From NCBI RefSeq assembly GCF_027580225.2, contig NC_073361.2:30367001-30431000 (forward strand): DNA of 64,000 nucleotides, in the 5' to 3' direction. A program made the translations under genes and the position numbers. The DNA comes from Misgurnus anguillicaudatus (lineage: Eukaryota > Chordata > Actinopteri > Cypriniformes > Cobitidae). A model generated the notes under the pieces. That model saw only the letters and a program-made list of their open reading frames with translations. It did not search any database and was not told the DNA's origin. This document shows positions 23,801 through 47,886 of this stretch, piece by piece. How positions within the stretch are numbered: the stretch's first letter is position 1; the number at the start of each line of letters is the position of its first letter.

Positions 23801-25139
23801 GTAGCTTACATGCTTTTTGGTTATTACCCTGATGAGTAATTTTATATATGTGTGTGTGTGTGTGTTTATGATTGTTTTCTAGTATAAAGAGTTTGGTCTA
23901 GAGGGAAATGAGCTCTGGTTGGCTGTAAGTGCAGATAGGCGTGTCAGTATCTGGGCTGCCGATTGGACGAAGAATAAATGTGAGCTGCTTGATTGGCTGA
24001 CATTCCCAGCACCGAGCCCCCCAGAGGTGATCAACACAGCGAAAATTCATGAATATTAGACCAAAAAATATGTATAGACTTGAATTCAGATGTTATTGTT
24101 ATTATTACACGCACACTGTAAAAATATCCATCTGGTTGGATCATTCAAATCTTTATGTATCCTGAATTTTTTTTTACTTAAATCAGGATTTGCACCCATT
24201 GCCGCCCAGTCTGGCAGCGTTTAGTCCCAGTGAGAAGGGAGTGGTGGTTTACACGGGCTACGCTGTGGAAAAAGAAATCATCTTTTACTGCCTCTACAAA
24301 AAACAGGTGCTCACATACAAACACTGTTGCATGAGGAAAAGTTTAGATGCATAAAATAACACAACCTTTAGGACTTTGTGCCTCTTCCTGTAAAATTTTA
24401 TTTTGTCATTTCATTTAGAGACAGTAGGATCATAAGCAGGTTTATGAGTGTTTGTGTTTTATAGGTTTTGAGGACAATCTCTCTTTCTGACTGGTCGCTG
24501 TGTCTCGCTCTCTGTTCTACTGGAAGATTGCTGGCTGCTGGTTCAAATAGTAAGTGAAATAGTAAATGAAAATCAGCCCATATTTTACTTCCCCCTCAAG
24601 CCATCCTAGGGGTATATGACTTTCTTCTTTCAGCCAAACACAGTCAGAGTTATATTAAATAATATCTTGGCTCTTTTTACAATGGCATTGGATAGTGCCC
24701 CATTTTTAAAATTTGAAAAAGGGCATCCATCAAGAATGAAAACATGCATATTGCCATTACTTATTAAAACTATATAATGGGGCTGTTAAAAGATCGCAGA
24801 CAAATTTTGCATAATATATGTGTGTGCACTGTGTGTAATTACTTTGTATATATAAATACATACACATGCATGTATGTATTTTAAGAAATGTGAGTGTGTA
24901 TTTAATAGCTGTTTTGATTGTTTTTTTTTATGGATTTATGTATATGATGGTCAACATCTAATTGTTGTTGTTGTGTTTCAGAGCGTGTGTTGAAGTTGAT
25001 CCATTCCTCCAGCGGCCGTTTTCAGGATTTCTCATCTCACAGTGACTCTGTTGATGTGTGTAGCTTCAGCTGGTCTGGATCACAGCTGTTTACCGTGGCT
25101 CACAATGAGCTCTTACTGTGGACTGTACATGGCTTATAA
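2834..25139 (+). CDS. wdr90: wdr90 (POC16), 41 coding exons, with a +1 frameshift in exon 33
   Basis: WDR90/POC16 is a centriolar wall (inner scaffold) protein. Exons: 2834-2846, 3078-3172, 4465-4641, 5685-5784, 5905-6075, 6167-6293, 6545-6612, 6893-7014, 7129-7344, 7952-8014, 8143-8223, 9086-9196, 10536-10681, 10765-10822, 10897-11015, 11099-11260, 11834-11964, 12046-12162, 12235-12470, 12558-12703, 12785-12915, 13005-13135, 15440-15601, 15703-15831, 15914-16088, 16188-16307, 16380-16606, 16767-16869, 17256-17377, 19958-20114, 20224-20414, 20532-20700, 20800-20930, 21030-21201, 21329-21451, 21529-21709, 21804-21934, 23883-24026, 24187-24306, 24465-24549, 24982-25139. The N-terminus (LWQQPYVNIFKHMRIEEWKK, then SFSNLFKEFKSTATWLQFP) is the CFA20/DUF667 domain, about residues 5-230. 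From about residue 384 there are many WD40 blades (GTVRVWDMD, DGSVRVWALE). The lengths total 5,521 nt; without the extra A at 20847-20853 the frame is 1,839 aa, near human length. As written, it stops at 20892-20894 after about 1,456 aa. Confidence 0.95.
3203..4334 (+). mobile_element. Short inverted-end MITE (GGTTTCCC.../...GGAAAACTGCCCC), split by a later insertion
   Basis: The left part runs GGTTTCCCATACAGGGTTTA to GCATGTTT, and the right part ends CCCTGTCTGGAAAACTGCCCC. Intact relatives at 33290-33530 and 42792-42983 show the two parts were once one element of about 240 bp. The element at 3255-4135 interrupts it. It lies in wdr90 intron 2. Confidence 0.75.
3255..4135 (+). mobile_element. 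GGGTGATT-family element, subfamily A, copy A1
   Basis: The ends are GGGTGATTCTCACGAAA and TTTCGTGAGAATCACCC, inverted repeats of about 17 bp. The flanks are GTTT and ATTT, a 4-bp target duplication with one mismatch. It carries the internal words shared by the family: three copies of a TTGCGGTAATGA-like motif, one TTGCGGAGGATGAG, and on the minus strand AAGATGGCTACCAGGTAAG near 3674-3692. It lacks about 40 bp near its right end relative to A3 and A4. There is no transposase ORF. Confidence 0.88.
4700..5502. mobile_element. hAT-type element with inverted arms of about 100 bp, interrupted by a second hAT
   Basis: It begins TAGGGTGGCCATTTGTGCCA and ends TGGCACGAATGGCCACCCTA. A perfect 8-bp target duplication TTTGGCTC flanks it at 4692-4699 and 5503-5510. 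The inverted arms are long and include an AACATGTTTTC block, and they would pair if the internal insertion at 4753-5214 were absent. The original length was about 333 bp. It lies in wdr90 intron 3 and is non-coding. Confidence 0.88.
4753..5214 (+). mobile_element. hAT MITE, TAGGGATGTAACGATT ends (copy C1)
   Basis: The 462-bp element has ends TAGGGATGTAACGATTCA and TGAATCGTTACACCCCTA, with a perfect 8-bp target duplication GTTTTCAG at 4745-4752 and 5215-5222. The 8-bp duplication and terminal pattern indicate a hAT element. It sits in the left arm of the element at 4700-5502, so it is younger. Related copies are at 17836-19192 and 38210-38658. Confidence 0.9.
7578..7891. mobile_element. Fold-back MITE with near-perfect arms of about 150 bp
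   Basis: The sequence from TTTAAAGGGATACTTCACCG to its complement CGGTGAAGTATCCCTTTAA forms one long hairpin with a loop of only about 10-20 bases near 7720-7740. The arms differ at only a few positions (for example CCGGCAGT versus CTGCTGGG, and TCATT versus ATGAT). The ends resemble Angel-like elements (TTAAAGGGATA). It lies in wdr90 intron 9. Confidence 0.9.
8231..8249. repeat. (AC)n microsatellite
   Basis: An uninterrupted AC run lies just inside wdr90 intron 11, immediately after the GTAAGTG splice donor. Confidence 0.9.
8281..9062. mobile_element. Non-autonomous DNA element with CCTCTTTCACACA / TGTGTGAAAGGGA ends
   Basis: The terminal inverted repeats are followed on both sides by repeated TTTACCAGTAAAT and CCGGTAAAT words, which also recur internally. 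The length is about 780 bp with no convincing ORF. It fills most of wdr90 intron 11. The superfamily is not assigned. Confidence 0.7.
9242..9455. repeat. Tandem duplication of a 109-bp unit
   Basis: Two adjacent copies of a unit starting CGACCCCAATTTTACCCGAA and containing GACAATGTGCATTATTC are nearly identical, with a period of about 109 bp. The surrounding sequence is rich in CCCGACCC-type words and looks like part of an older transposon in wdr90 intron 12. Confidence 0.8.
9571..9609. mobile_element. Detached terminus of a GGGTGATT-family element
   Basis: The 39 bp TAGTGCCGTGGTGTTTCAAT...GATTCACCC matches the outer end of subfamily A (seen at 4099-4135, 27522-27558 and 31862-31898), with no body attached. 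It is a relic end of a deleted or rearranged copy. Confidence 0.75.
10007..10410. mobile_element. hAT-like end (CAGTGGTTCTCAAA) followed by an unclassified short repeat
   Basis: CAGTGGTTCTCAAAATGGAG near 10010 is a typical hAT (Charlie-like) terminus. No matching right end is clear. From about 10195, a segment with ACGGCTCATTCTAAGGTAAT and a terminal TTACACAATGCACCTTTA resembles another common fish MITE. Boundaries are approximate. Confidence 0.4.
11281..11779. mobile_element. MITE with TTTAACCCTTTAACTGGCGC ends (copy F1)
   Basis: The left end AACCCTTTAACTGGCGCAGC and right end GCGCCAATTAACGAGTTAAA are inverted repeats. The interior is AT-rich and contains ACCTTTCCAACAATATATAG. A second, interrupted copy is at 37803-39985. 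It lies in wdr90 intron 16. Confidence 0.75.
13159..14021. mobile_element. hAT-type element, TAGGGATGTCCCGATC ends
   Basis: The ends TAGGGATGTCCCGATCC and GGATCGGGACATCCCTA are inverted repeats. The interior has no transposase ORF. It lies in wdr90 intron 22. The target duplication is decayed or unclear. Confidence 0.8.
16914..17194. mobile_element. Angel-like MITE
   Basis: The ends TTAAAGGGATAGTTCACCC and GGGTAAACTATCCCTTTAA fit the Angel family described from zebrafish. The inner part is also palindromic (CTTCCATAATATT...ATGGAGGTGAATGG). It lies in wdr90 intron 28. Confidence 0.85.
17836..19192 (-). mobile_element. hAT MITE of the C family (copy C2), interrupted
   Basis: This is the inverted orientation of C1: it starts AAGGGGTGTAACGATTA and ends GAATCGTTACATCCCTA. 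The flanks ATAAAGAG and TAAAAGAG are a degraded 8-bp duplication. The element at 18167-19083 is inserted within it; removing that leaves about 436 bp, matching C1. It lies in wdr90 intron 29. Confidence 0.82.
18167..19083 (-). mobile_element. GGGTGATT-family element, subfamily A, copy A2
   Basis: This 917-bp copy is in the reverse orientation to A1. It is flanked by a perfect 4-bp duplication AGTA at 18163-18166 and 19084-19087. In this copy the AAGATGGCTACCAGGTAAG word lies on the plus strand near 18647-18665. It is inserted in the hAT element C2. Confidence 0.92.
20847..20853 (+). other. wdr90: A7 homopolymer carrying a +1 frameshift in wdr90 exon 33
   Basis: The reading frame enters as ITGSNTKK, and the blade sequence LRLWSVASVQNLINQNEK then continues only in the +1 frame. 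The next exon joins in that shifted frame too. Six A residues would keep the frame open; seven are present. The continuing original frame meets TAA at 20892-20894. This may be an assembly error, a polymorphism or a real lesion. Confidence 0.85.
21957..22411. mobile_element. TTA-target MITE with GCGTTYACACCAG ends (copy E1)
   Basis: The left end GGTGCGTTTACACCAGAC and right end GTCTGGTGTGAACGCACAG are inverted repeats. The flanks are TAA and TTA. The insides contain AACCAATCAGGAGCTTG, shared with E2-E4. It lies in wdr90 intron 37. Confidence 0.78.
22495..22902. mobile_element. TTA-target MITE (copy E2)
   Basis: It begins CTGTGGGTTCACACCAGCCG and ends GACTGGTCTGAACGCAGCA, with CATTA on both sides (canonical 3-bp TTA, PIF/Harbinger-like). 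It lies about 80 bp after E1, so two copies are side by side in wdr90 intron 37. Confidence 0.82.
23330..23563. mobile_element. Degenerate Angel-like MITE with an internal hairpin
   Basis: The right end CAGTAAACTATCCTTTTAA is Angel-like. Internally AGATCTGGGGCACCAATCAC pairs with a complementary arm ending GATGCCCCAGATCT. The left end is eroded. It lies in wdr90 intron 37. Confidence 0.6.
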
Positions 25140-25652
25140 CATTGACACCTATACACAACACATGTTCAAATTACACTACTACTGTTACACAACAGTTTAA
25201 TCCCTCACAATTATTCTGTAGGGGTGTGGATTTTGGTTTTATGTTGGTTAGTTGCACAAGAAGTTTCTAGGGTTGACTGATACTCTTGAATAGTTTGACA
25301 TCTTGTTCTGTGAGTATGACTTGAACTTTTAAGTTATCAATATGAGATGTTTTATTCATTTTTAGTATTTGTAATCATTTTTAATAAATTTTGAACAATT
25401 TTGGGATATCTATACACTAATTGGTCTGCATTTAATACCTTAATGTGAGAGAAATGGTTAATATTATGTGATATTATTAACAAATATTAGATAAACAGTT
25501 ATAACTCTTGTGAATACATTTTTTCTAACTTCTTCAATGTTGCTGGATTTTTTTTTTAAATCCTTAATTATTTTAAACTTGTCCATGTTAAATAGACAAT
25601 GAAAATATATTTTTTCTTTAAACATTTTATAAAAATGTGTCATAAAATAAAG
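25140..25652 (+). terminator. wdr90: wdr90 3' UTR with poly(A) signals
   Basis: AATAAA occurs at 25383-25388, about 245 nt after the stop, and again at 25647-25652. The sequence is AT-rich with no other feature. The first signal is the likelier one. Confidence 0.6.
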
Positions 25653-25851
25653 AGGTCCCCGTTGGCGTCACGTCGCTTGTCTTTCAGTAGAGGGCGCTCC
25701 ATTTTGGCTCGAACCGGAAGTCTGCAGCGCCGCCAGTTTCTCTGAATGGAATGGGGCTAGCGAGAAACTAGCACAGAGCTTTGAATTGATTTGAACTTTT
25801 AGCAAAATATAAACGTAACCTGTCGCAGAGTTAAATAAAGAGCGGGGTGAA
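25653..25851 (+). promoter_or_regulatory. rhot2: rhot2 promoter and 5' UTR region
   Basis: This short, GC-richer stretch contains CCGGAAGT at 25714-25721, an ETS/GABP (NRF-2) type site common upstream of nuclear genes for mitochondrial proteins. A GGCGTCACGTCG word near 25664 resembles ATF/CRE sites. There is no clear TATA box. The transcription start is not determined. Confidence 0.55.
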
Positions 25852-40453
<14,602 letters not shown>

Positions 40454-41985
40454 TGACACGCATGCTAGTCACAGGCAGCGTATACAGTTAAACACACACT
40501 CCCTCGTTTCCTTACTGAGTCATGTGTGGCTAAACTGGTAGGTAAAGCCCAAAACATCACAGGGACTAACCAGATATTACGTTGGACTGATGTATTACAC
40601 GCATACACATAAATTAAAAACAGATTGATGGAGTTTCACCATGATGCTTGAAGCATGAAAACCATGAAGTTTTTACTGGTTGACCTCAAAAGATGTTTTC
40701 TCAAATTGATCTCATGTGCTGGTGTAGGTGTAATGCAATGATTCGATAGGTGTATGTTTTCAGTACTTGAAATGTATTGAAATCAAAAATATATATAATA
40801 TGGGATGTTCTTATCTTGAAGCATATATGTGAGATACGTAGACACTTCGGATCTTACTGAAATTCAACGTATTTTGCAAGGTGGCTAATTTAAATGAATT
40901 TGTACAAAGTAAATCGTGCGATTATTAGAAAAAACACTACTGTAACCCACCGCTAAACCTGACAGGGTGAATGCTATTAGTTGGATCGTATGAATTCGCC
41001 ACCTCGTAAAATACGTACGAATTGCCAAGAGATTGACACTTCTCAATGCTGGAGTTTTGCCTCGGTCATACTTGAGTATCATTTCAAACCCTTTTAGTGT
41101 TTAAATTAAAGAAATATTCATGGTTACGCTCGCAAATAATAATTCTCCGACTTCAAATAAGTGTATTGCCTGTTATACATTTACACTGGAAGTAGGTATG
41201 TTTGTCCTATAGACTTACAAATGCACAAATGTCAAGACCTAAATTTCATTTTGTAAACTGTGGATCAAATCGAAATTATTTTTTTGGTAATGGAGAGCAT
41301 GCGTAAACGCTTCGTAATGATGAACCAGGAGTATTTCTTTAATTGATTAAGCTACGTTTAGTGTTTCTACTAAATTAAAACAGAATAAACCATAACCCCT
41401 TCCAGCCCATCAAATGGACGTTTGTATTTATGGACCATGACTTAAAAAATGTGTATATGTGTTTATTTTTATGGCAGAGACGTCAAAGCTAAATTTGTGA
41501 GGAGTTAAACTCGGTCAGTTGTTCCAAAATGTGGCTTTGTTTTTTGCCTAAATTGTTTGTGAATGATTCCTGATTTTAAAACTAGTGTAGGGTTTAATAG
41601 TGTTTATAAATATATTTTAAAGTATATTTTAAGATGAAATGCACCTGGCCATGTTCAGAACCATTATATTGTTACAGGAACCAGATTCTTGAGAAACAAA
41701 ACGATTTGCTATTTGTTTAGTTTTTTGTTAATTTTCATAAGTTTTATTGTTCAGTATTAATATCTGATCACATCTACATGTGATGTTGGGCCCAACTGTA
41801 AGATACCGCAGGCTTCTCTCTGGTCGGCTTTGGTCTTCCATCTTAAACATTAAATGAAAGTGAAATGAGATGCTTGGATTGAAATATTTTGTAATAAACT
41901 AGCTTTTTTTCCTGCTTATCTTGTTTGTTGTGCTTTCTCGCATCTTAAATGGGTTGCATTTTCTTTGATCATATAGTCCATGCAT
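40454..41985 (+). terminator. rhot2: rhot2 3' UTR, with AATAAA at 41893-41898
   Basis: About 1.5 kb after the rhot2 stop is AT-rich, without ORFs or recognisable repeats. AATAAA at 41893-41898 is the best poly(A) signal, giving a 3' UTR of about 1.45 kb. Earlier alternative ends cannot be excluded. Confidence 0.5.
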
Positions 41986-42430
41986 CACGGTAAAAAATGT
42001 GCAGCATTTTTTCAAATCAACATATATTTTATGTTATTCAACTTAAAAAACTTAAGTTAAACAATTTAATCTTGAATTTTTAAGTTATGTCAACTTTATT
42101 AAGTTTAAAGTCCCCATGAAACGGAAGTAGCAATTGCCTTATTTTCCCCTTGGTGACGTATATCCGAATGAAACGGCTTCTGAAATGAAATAAGGCAGGG
42201 CTGGATTTGAATTTGTCCATCGAGATCTGATTGGATCATTTGAAGTTGGGTCGTGTTGCTAATTGCTAATCGATAATCGATAAGTCATTTGTTAATAATG
42301 CCACAATATTAAAAAATATATATAGTTTTTCATTTCAATTTCATTGCGACTTTAAACTTAAACTAGTAGGTTAAATTGACTTGCAAAACCAAGTTGTTTT
42401 AACTTCGTGTTGCATTTTTTTTTTACAGTG
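41986..42430. mobile_element. MITE with CACGGTAAAAAATG / TTTTTACAGTG ends, interrupted
   Basis: The ends are inverted repeats and the interior is rich in AACTTAA and TTAAGTT words. A second element at 42105-42356 interrupts it. A less complete relative is at 43785-43905 (TCAGTGTAAAAAATATGCAA). Confidence 0.65.
42105..42356. mobile_element. MITE with TTTAAAGTCCCCATGAAACG end, nested
   Basis: The left end TTTAAAGTCCCCATGAAACG and right end TTTCATTGCGACTTTAAA (read inward) are imperfect inverted repeats. It separates the two halves of the MITE at 41986-42430. Confidence 0.55.
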
Positions 42431-42791
42431 GGTTTGGATGTTTAGTGTTTGTGTGGCAACAGTCATGCCATTTGTTTAACAAAGCAGATTCTTGCCTGTA
42501 GTTGATAAACTTTCCTCCTTATAGACATTATATGAGACTGTTTTATTTTACTTTAATGTGAGAAAACATGAGTATTTGATATGGTCCCCTTGACAGTAGA
42601 ACTTGAACTTGGCAAAGTTCATGAAAAACCCGATGGTCCACTTTTTCCCATTATGATTTGAGAATGTTGAAAGCATTTTTAAAGCTTCAATGTAAGTAAG
42701 AATCTAATTATACATTACAAAAAACAGATTTTCAATGTAATCTTAAACGTTTTGAGTTTTGAAAAGCAACACTTTAATTATGATTCAAGAT

Positions 42792-42983
42792 TAAGCGGTG
42801 GTTTCCCGGACGGGGCTTATCCTAGTCCCAGACTAAAATGCATGTTTGAGCTGCCTTATTTTCAAAACATCTTAGTCTCCAGATGTACACCAGTATTGTT
42901 TTTATAAGGTTTGTTTGTAAAAACTACTTAAATGTCCTAGTTCTGGATTAAACTAATCCTTGTCCGGGAAACTGACCCTAAGT
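42792..42983. mobile_element. GGTTTCCC-ended MITE (third copy)
   Basis: It runs from GGTTTCCCGGACGGGGCTTA to CCTTGTCCGGGAAACTGACCC. It preserves the uninterrupted GCATGTTTGAGCTGC segment that the element at 3255-4135 broke in the first copy. Confidence 0.8.
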
Positions 42984-43114
42984 GTGCTTTAGCTTCTCGT
43001 AATGTCTTTTAAGCTTTCACTAATTGCACATTATAGCTTTTTGCATTTACCTTAAATAGCGCTATGTAAATTGTTATGGTCCAAATATTTTTCAGAAAAC
43101 ATTGTGTTTTATTA

Positions 43115-43627
43115 AAGGGGCCATGCCATGAAAATCTGACTTTTTCCATGTTTAAGTGCTATGATTATGTCCCCAGTGCTTCTATCGACCTAGAAAATGT
43201 GAAAAAGATCAACCCAGTAACTTAGTTTTGGTAAACCATTCTCTACAAGCGCATGAAAAAATAGGTTGTTGAAGTTTTGCTCCCCTTATGATGTCATAAG
43301 GAGCTCTTATTATAATAATACCACCACTTAATCTGCACTATCCAACCACAGCACTGCCATTTAGTGCAGAGAAAAGCACAATTGAGTTTTAATTGCAACA
43401 AACCACCATCATTGTGATCAGTGTTTGAATTTCATCCGCTCATTTGCATTTTAAAGGACACACCCAAAACGACACATTTTTGCACACACCTACAAAGTGG
43501 CAATTTTAACATGCTATAATAAATTATTAATATTGTATTTTGAGCTTAAACTTTGCATATGTGCTTTGGGGACACCACAAAGATTTATTTGACATCTTAA
43601 AAAAGTCTTGTGCCATGGCCTCTTTAA
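43115..43627 (+). mobile_element. AAGGGGACAT-family element (copy 3)
   Basis: It begins TTAAAGGGGCCATGCCATGA and ends GTGCCATGGCCTCTTTAA. It is longer than the other copies because of an extra internal segment near 43375-43435. It lies between rhot2 and h1-0. Confidence 0.78.
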
Positions 43628-43784
43628 AACATGCTAAAAATATTTGGACCTTTACAAAATTTGCATCCATTTCTTACAGCATATGGCTATTTATACAACT
43701 AAAATGTATAAGAATTATACAAGAATTGAATCCCTTTGGGAAAATTTAAGTTATCTCCTTTTATCAAAAAAATAGTTTTGTCAT

Positions 43785-43905
43785 CAGTGTAAAAAATATG
43801 CAACATTTTCAATTAAACAATCTAAACTTGATTTTATAAGTTATGTCAATTTTTCACAAGCCAGAACTTAAAATAGTAGGTTGAATTGACTTGCAAAACT
43901 AAGTT
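43785..43905. mobile_element. Partial MITE related to 41986-42430
   Basis: TCAGTGTAAAAAATATGCAA, then TTATAAGTTATGTCAAT and AGTAGGTTGAATTGACTTGC, match the host element at 41986-42430. The right end is degraded. The AT-rich sequence from 43906 to 44570 holds nothing else I recognise. Confidence 0.5.
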
Positions 43906-44572
43906 CATGCTGTTTATATACTGTTATTTTTTGTATTGCATTGTAAATATTTTATTCACAAGAACAAATAATAAATTTAAAGGTTTTCCTCATACTGTAA
44001 AATCTCTAAACGCATAAATAGAAACATAATTTTAAAAAAGCATATAAAGATTGATATAATTTTTCTTACTAATTGAGCTTTCCTTCATATGCATATCTGA
44101 TTATTTTATATATAATATAAAAATTATATTAAAAATATATAAAACTATATTTTTATATATAATATTTTTTTCTAAATTATTTTCTTTTTTGTTATATTTT
44201 ATTCTTATATATTCCTATATTTCCATATTTATATGCAGTGTTCTTTTCTTTGCATATAAAAAAAATAAAAGAATTGAATGGTTAATTACCCATTCCTATT
44301 TACCAAGGTTGATGCTAACCAGTGGAGTTCACTTATGAGACACTGCGGGGCAACAATGAGCCCAAATGAACCTGAAACCAGAAGATGCGCTTACAAGCGC
44401 TGAGCTGGAGGGTGTGGTCCCCAAAGACCCCATCCTACCCTGTAATTAGTGTCATGGTAACATACTCATAGTAATATCATATGTCCACTGCTCTCCATGG
44501 TGCTGCAATAAAACACTGGACAGAGTTCATAAATGAGAAAAGTTTAATGATGCACAGATGCGTAATAACAGT

Positions 44573-44578
44573 TTTATT
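44573..44578 (-). terminator. h1-0: h1-0 poly(A) signal (AATAAA on minus strand)
   Basis: TTTATT on the plus strand reads AATAAA on the minus strand, about 385 nt after the stop. I see no histone 3' stem-loop (GGCTCTTTTCAGAGCC type) after the stop, which fits a polyadenylated, replication-independent H1.0 gene. Confidence 0.6.
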
Positions 44579-44960
44579 AAACAGCAATGAAACGTCTACT
44601 AAGTTGGTTCAATTCTGTACACCTTCTTCATATAGAGCATAAAGCACCGTTCTTCATACAAACAATGACATTTTTTTACAGTCCTAGAATAACCTAAGAA
44701 TATATTTATTTCAGAGAATTAGTATATCTGAATAAGTGTCCAACAATGTTTGATTTAAATGTCCATTTGGGGCAATGTAAAATAAATAACTTAAGCAATT
44801 TCGATCTTGAATCCTCTTCTTTACAGATGCACAATTGCGCACAAAAAAAGTTTCTAAAGAAATGCGCTGAAGTCCGCGCACGAAGACCATACAAAAATAC
44901 CAAAAACATTTGCTTCAAAAAGTGTATTTACACCAAGTTCTGGATTGCATCCGAGTCCCT

Positions 44961-45566
44961 TCACTTCTTTTTGGTCGTTTTCTTGGCTGCTGTTTTGGGT
45001 TTGGGTTTCACCGTTTTCACCTTCTTGGCTTTGGTCGCCTTGGCGGGTTTGGCCACCTTCGCCTTCGTCTTCTTGGCAACTTTCTTGGCTTTGACGGGTG
45101 ATTTCTTTTTCTCCACCGCCTTCTTCACCTTCTTCTCCACGGCTTTCTTGGTTTTCGCCGGGGACTTGACCACTTTTTTGGGCTTGGGGGCCTTTTTGGG
45201 TTTGGCGGCGGCTTTTGCTGGCTTCTTGACTTTCACGGGCGCAGGTTTGGGTTTCTCGGGCTTCTTGGCGTCCTCGGCTTTGGCCAGTTTGAAAGAGCCA
45301 GAAGCTCCGATGCCCTTGGTGTGACGCAGGAGACCGCTGGCCACCAGGCGCTTCAGGGCGAGTTTGATCTGGGAGTCGGCGTTGTCTCCCACCTTGTAAT
45401 GGTTTTTCACATACTTCTGGATGGATTGACGCGACGCGCCGCTGCGGCTCCGGTCCGCGGCGATGGCCGCTTTGATCATGTCTGAGTATTTGGGATGCGA
45501 TGTCGCTTTCTTGGAGCTTTTCGTCTTCTTGGGCTTGGAACCGGGTGCAGCTGCCGTCTCAGCCAT
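44961..45566 (-). CDS. h1-0: h1-0, linker histone H1.0, single exon, 201 aa
   Basis: Linker histone H1.0 binds nucleosomes at the DNA entry/exit site and accumulates in differentiated or quiescent cells. Order: a short basic N-tail ([20 protein letters not shown]), the winged-helix H15 domain at about residues 22-97 ([20 protein letters not shown], then [20 protein letters not shown]), and a Lys/Ala/Pro-rich C-tail ending [13 protein letters not shown] and [14 protein letters not shown] motifs distinguish H1.0 from replication-dependent H1s. The frame stays open 17 codons further upstream, but the ATG at 45566-45564 is chosen because AETAAAP-KPKK matches the H1.0 N-terminus and a Kozak-like GCC precedes it when read on the minus strand. 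It is intronless, as H1.0 genes are. It lies tail-to-tail with rhot2. Confidence 0.95.
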   Translation of the reverse strand: MAETAAAPGSKPKKTKSSKKATSHPKYSDMIKAAIAADRSRSGASRQSIQKYVKNHYKVGDNADSQIKLALKRLVASGLLRHTKGIGASGSFKLAKAEDAKKPEKPKPAPVKVKKPAKAAAKPKKAPKPKKVVKSPAKTKKAVEKKVKKAVEKKKSPVKAKKVAKKTKAKVAKPAKATKAKKVKTVKPKPKTAAKKTTKKK

Positions 45567-45900
45567 GGTTAAGAGTTTTGGCTCCGAAAAAAAACGAGCT
45601 GTCAAAAACTCTGACAAACTTGGTGAAAAAAATGTGCAAATAAGATTACAGACACGTCACGACTGCCTATTTGTTTTTTCTTCGCATTCAAATGTTTATT
45701 TAAAGCGCTGCGGAAAGTGTGTATATTATTCGTCCAAGTGCGCCTGTACTGTATATGTAGCCTCCAAGCGGACGTGATTGAGAACACCAACTGCCAGCAG
45801 CTGATCAAGCGAGCTTCCATGAAACCTGCGCGGGCTGGTTTGTGTTTCTTCCTCCTCGAAATACGGCCGAATTCGGGCGGCCTGGTTCGGTACCGATCCC
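45567..45900 (-). promoter_or_regulatory. h1-0: h1-0 promoter with H1-box and TATA-like element
   Basis: On the minus strand AAACACA (45847-45841, within GAAACACAAAC) is the classic H1 box of linker-histone promoters. A TTTAAATAA word near 45697-45705 is TATA-like. The surrounding 45800-46080 region is GC-rich. Confidence 0.6.
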
Positions 45901-47691
45901 GTCGGCGCCACGATCCGAGAGGGGAGGCTTTGGGCTTCACGTGCTTGTGTCGCTTCGGCGTCATATCTTCGAGCCATGAACTTTTTTTCCACAAAAATCC
46001 GCCCAAACCGACGAGAGCCGGGATGTATTTTGCAGAATTCAGGTAAAATTAACCCAAACCGACGAAACCGAGCCGGACGACACCGAATGCACATGAAAGC
46101 CCAATCAACCTTTCAGAGGACACGATGAGTTTGATTGATGCAAATCGTCGTGTTCGTTTTTAATAAGCCGAAATAGTTGACGAAATAAAACAGTCCGGCC
46201 ACAGAGTCCGCGTGACGTTTATCCGATTATTTATTGTTAAACCTTCTATAAATTAAATGTGCGCGAATCAAAGTGGCTCCCGTATTGTGGATCATTTTCA
46301 CACATTTCAAGAGGTGTTGGTGTTATTTATGTGCTTTGTATCTGAACGATTTAAACCTTATAATACATAAACGAGCTGCTCCAACACTCAGTGCTCAGAG
46401 AGAATTGCTTGGCTGTTAGGAAAGTTGCCAGCAACCCAAACACCAGCTTCACCGACCAGAACCCATCGGTACCGTGCTCAGATTAAACATTTTCACCTAA
46501 TTACACCTATGCACGTTATAGACACATGTAGTCTGATCAACTGGTCTGATGCTTTAAACGCTCGTGCGTTCTTTTGTTATCTCTGTTGGCAGGGAAACCC
46601 GTATCCCATCTCTTAATCTTCACTCATCTCTGCACCCATCATTTATCAGGTCATCGATTAAGATCAGACTGCCGACGGGTCGTCGATCAGTTTTATTTCT
46701 GTCGCCTAATCTTTTTCTGTTATGTACATTTTCAGGGCTGATAGTGTTTCAGTCAGAACGCCATCTTGAATCTCTTCTTTTTAAGGATTTAGTGTTTCCA
46801 TCTAATGAAAGCCTTTTTCACCAGCCCACAACTTTTAATTAACCCGCAGGATATTAGAAATTAAACCGTGATTGATAAACCAGATTAATTTACGATTTTC
46901 AGTTCAACTTTGTGCTGAAGTTAGTGATCGTGCGCGCGCCTCTGCATACCACTGAAACTGATGACATTTTGTTGCTTTTTCAAAACTATTAAAACACGTT
47001 TTTATAAAACAGATGTGGCTTCAGATGTGCCACTTTCTATTGTAATACAGTGTTATTAGAAAGAGAATCACAAATCGTGATATCTTTTTTATTGCTCACT
47101 ATTTTCATTTACACACCTATAGTGAATTTGTGTGTGACGTAGTACAAGGTGTCTGCAGGTGTCTGGTGCTGAAAACAGCACATTCAAAGTGTGCATTTCA
47201 TCAGTGTTACTAAACAATAGACGAATAACGGGCCAATAAGTATTCGTGACCTACACACAATAATACAGTCATCATCTTTATGGTGCTTGGATGCATGCTG
47301 TAGGCTATTAATCCTAGAGGAGAAATTGAATCTACACAGTACCTACAGTAACAATTTTATAATACACAGTAACACTTCTGTACGTGCCTGCATGGTTATT
47401 ATTATGCTCTCAGCAACCAATTTAGCGTTTATAAGACGTCTAATAGCCGTCCAAACACAGCTCAGACGTCTAGACTAAACACTGCTAAATTTGGGCCGTC
47501 AGTAAACATTTTATAGACCACTAAGCATGATTTTATGGAAAATAAAATAAATAATGAAATAAATAATTGAAACCACATCATACATCTCGCAAGCTATCTT
47601 GGCAAAGAGAATATGTAACAAAATTCAAGTTTATTTTGGATAGAAATGGGGACTATCGTTAACCTAAATGGTGAAACAATGGCTATGTGCT
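45901..47691. other. Intergenic, no gene recognised
   Basis: A GC-rich stretch to about 46090 probably belongs to the h1-0 CpG-rich 5' region; it contains inverted CCGACGAAACCG and CCAAACCGACGAGA words. The rest is unremarkable and AT-rich, with short ORFs that have no family-like features. Confidence 0.5.
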
Positions 47692-47886
47692 CCCTGCTGA
47701 AAAAAACAAAACCATTACAGAAAATTATATTGGTTTTATTGGAAATTTTATTGGTTCTAATGGAATATGGCCCAAAACACACTACAGTGTAGTGGTTTTA
47801 ATGGTAAAAGCTAATGGTTCCTATTGGTATTTTAATGGAAACCATTAGAATTTTCTGTAATGGTTTTATTGTTTTTTTCAGCAGGG
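47692..47886. mobile_element. Palindromic MITE, CCTGCTGAAAAAAACAAAACC ends (trimmed)
   Basis: The left end CCTGCTGAAAAAAACAAAAC and right end TTGTTTTTTTCAGCAGG pair, and the interior (ACCATTACAGAAAATT ... AATTTTCTGTAATGGT) is also inverted. The terminal CTGCTGAAAAAA resembles the family at 51000-51215. Confidence 0.8.

Noticed and set aside
44961..45617. A longer 218-residue reading of h1-0
   Set aside because: The extra 17 N-terminal residues do not resemble H1.0, and the internal ATG at 45566 gives the family N-terminus.
45717..46094. Overlapping ORFs of 109-134 codons on both strands upstream of h1-0
   Set aside because: GC-rich promoter sequence gives long chance frames on both strands; no family resemblance is seen.
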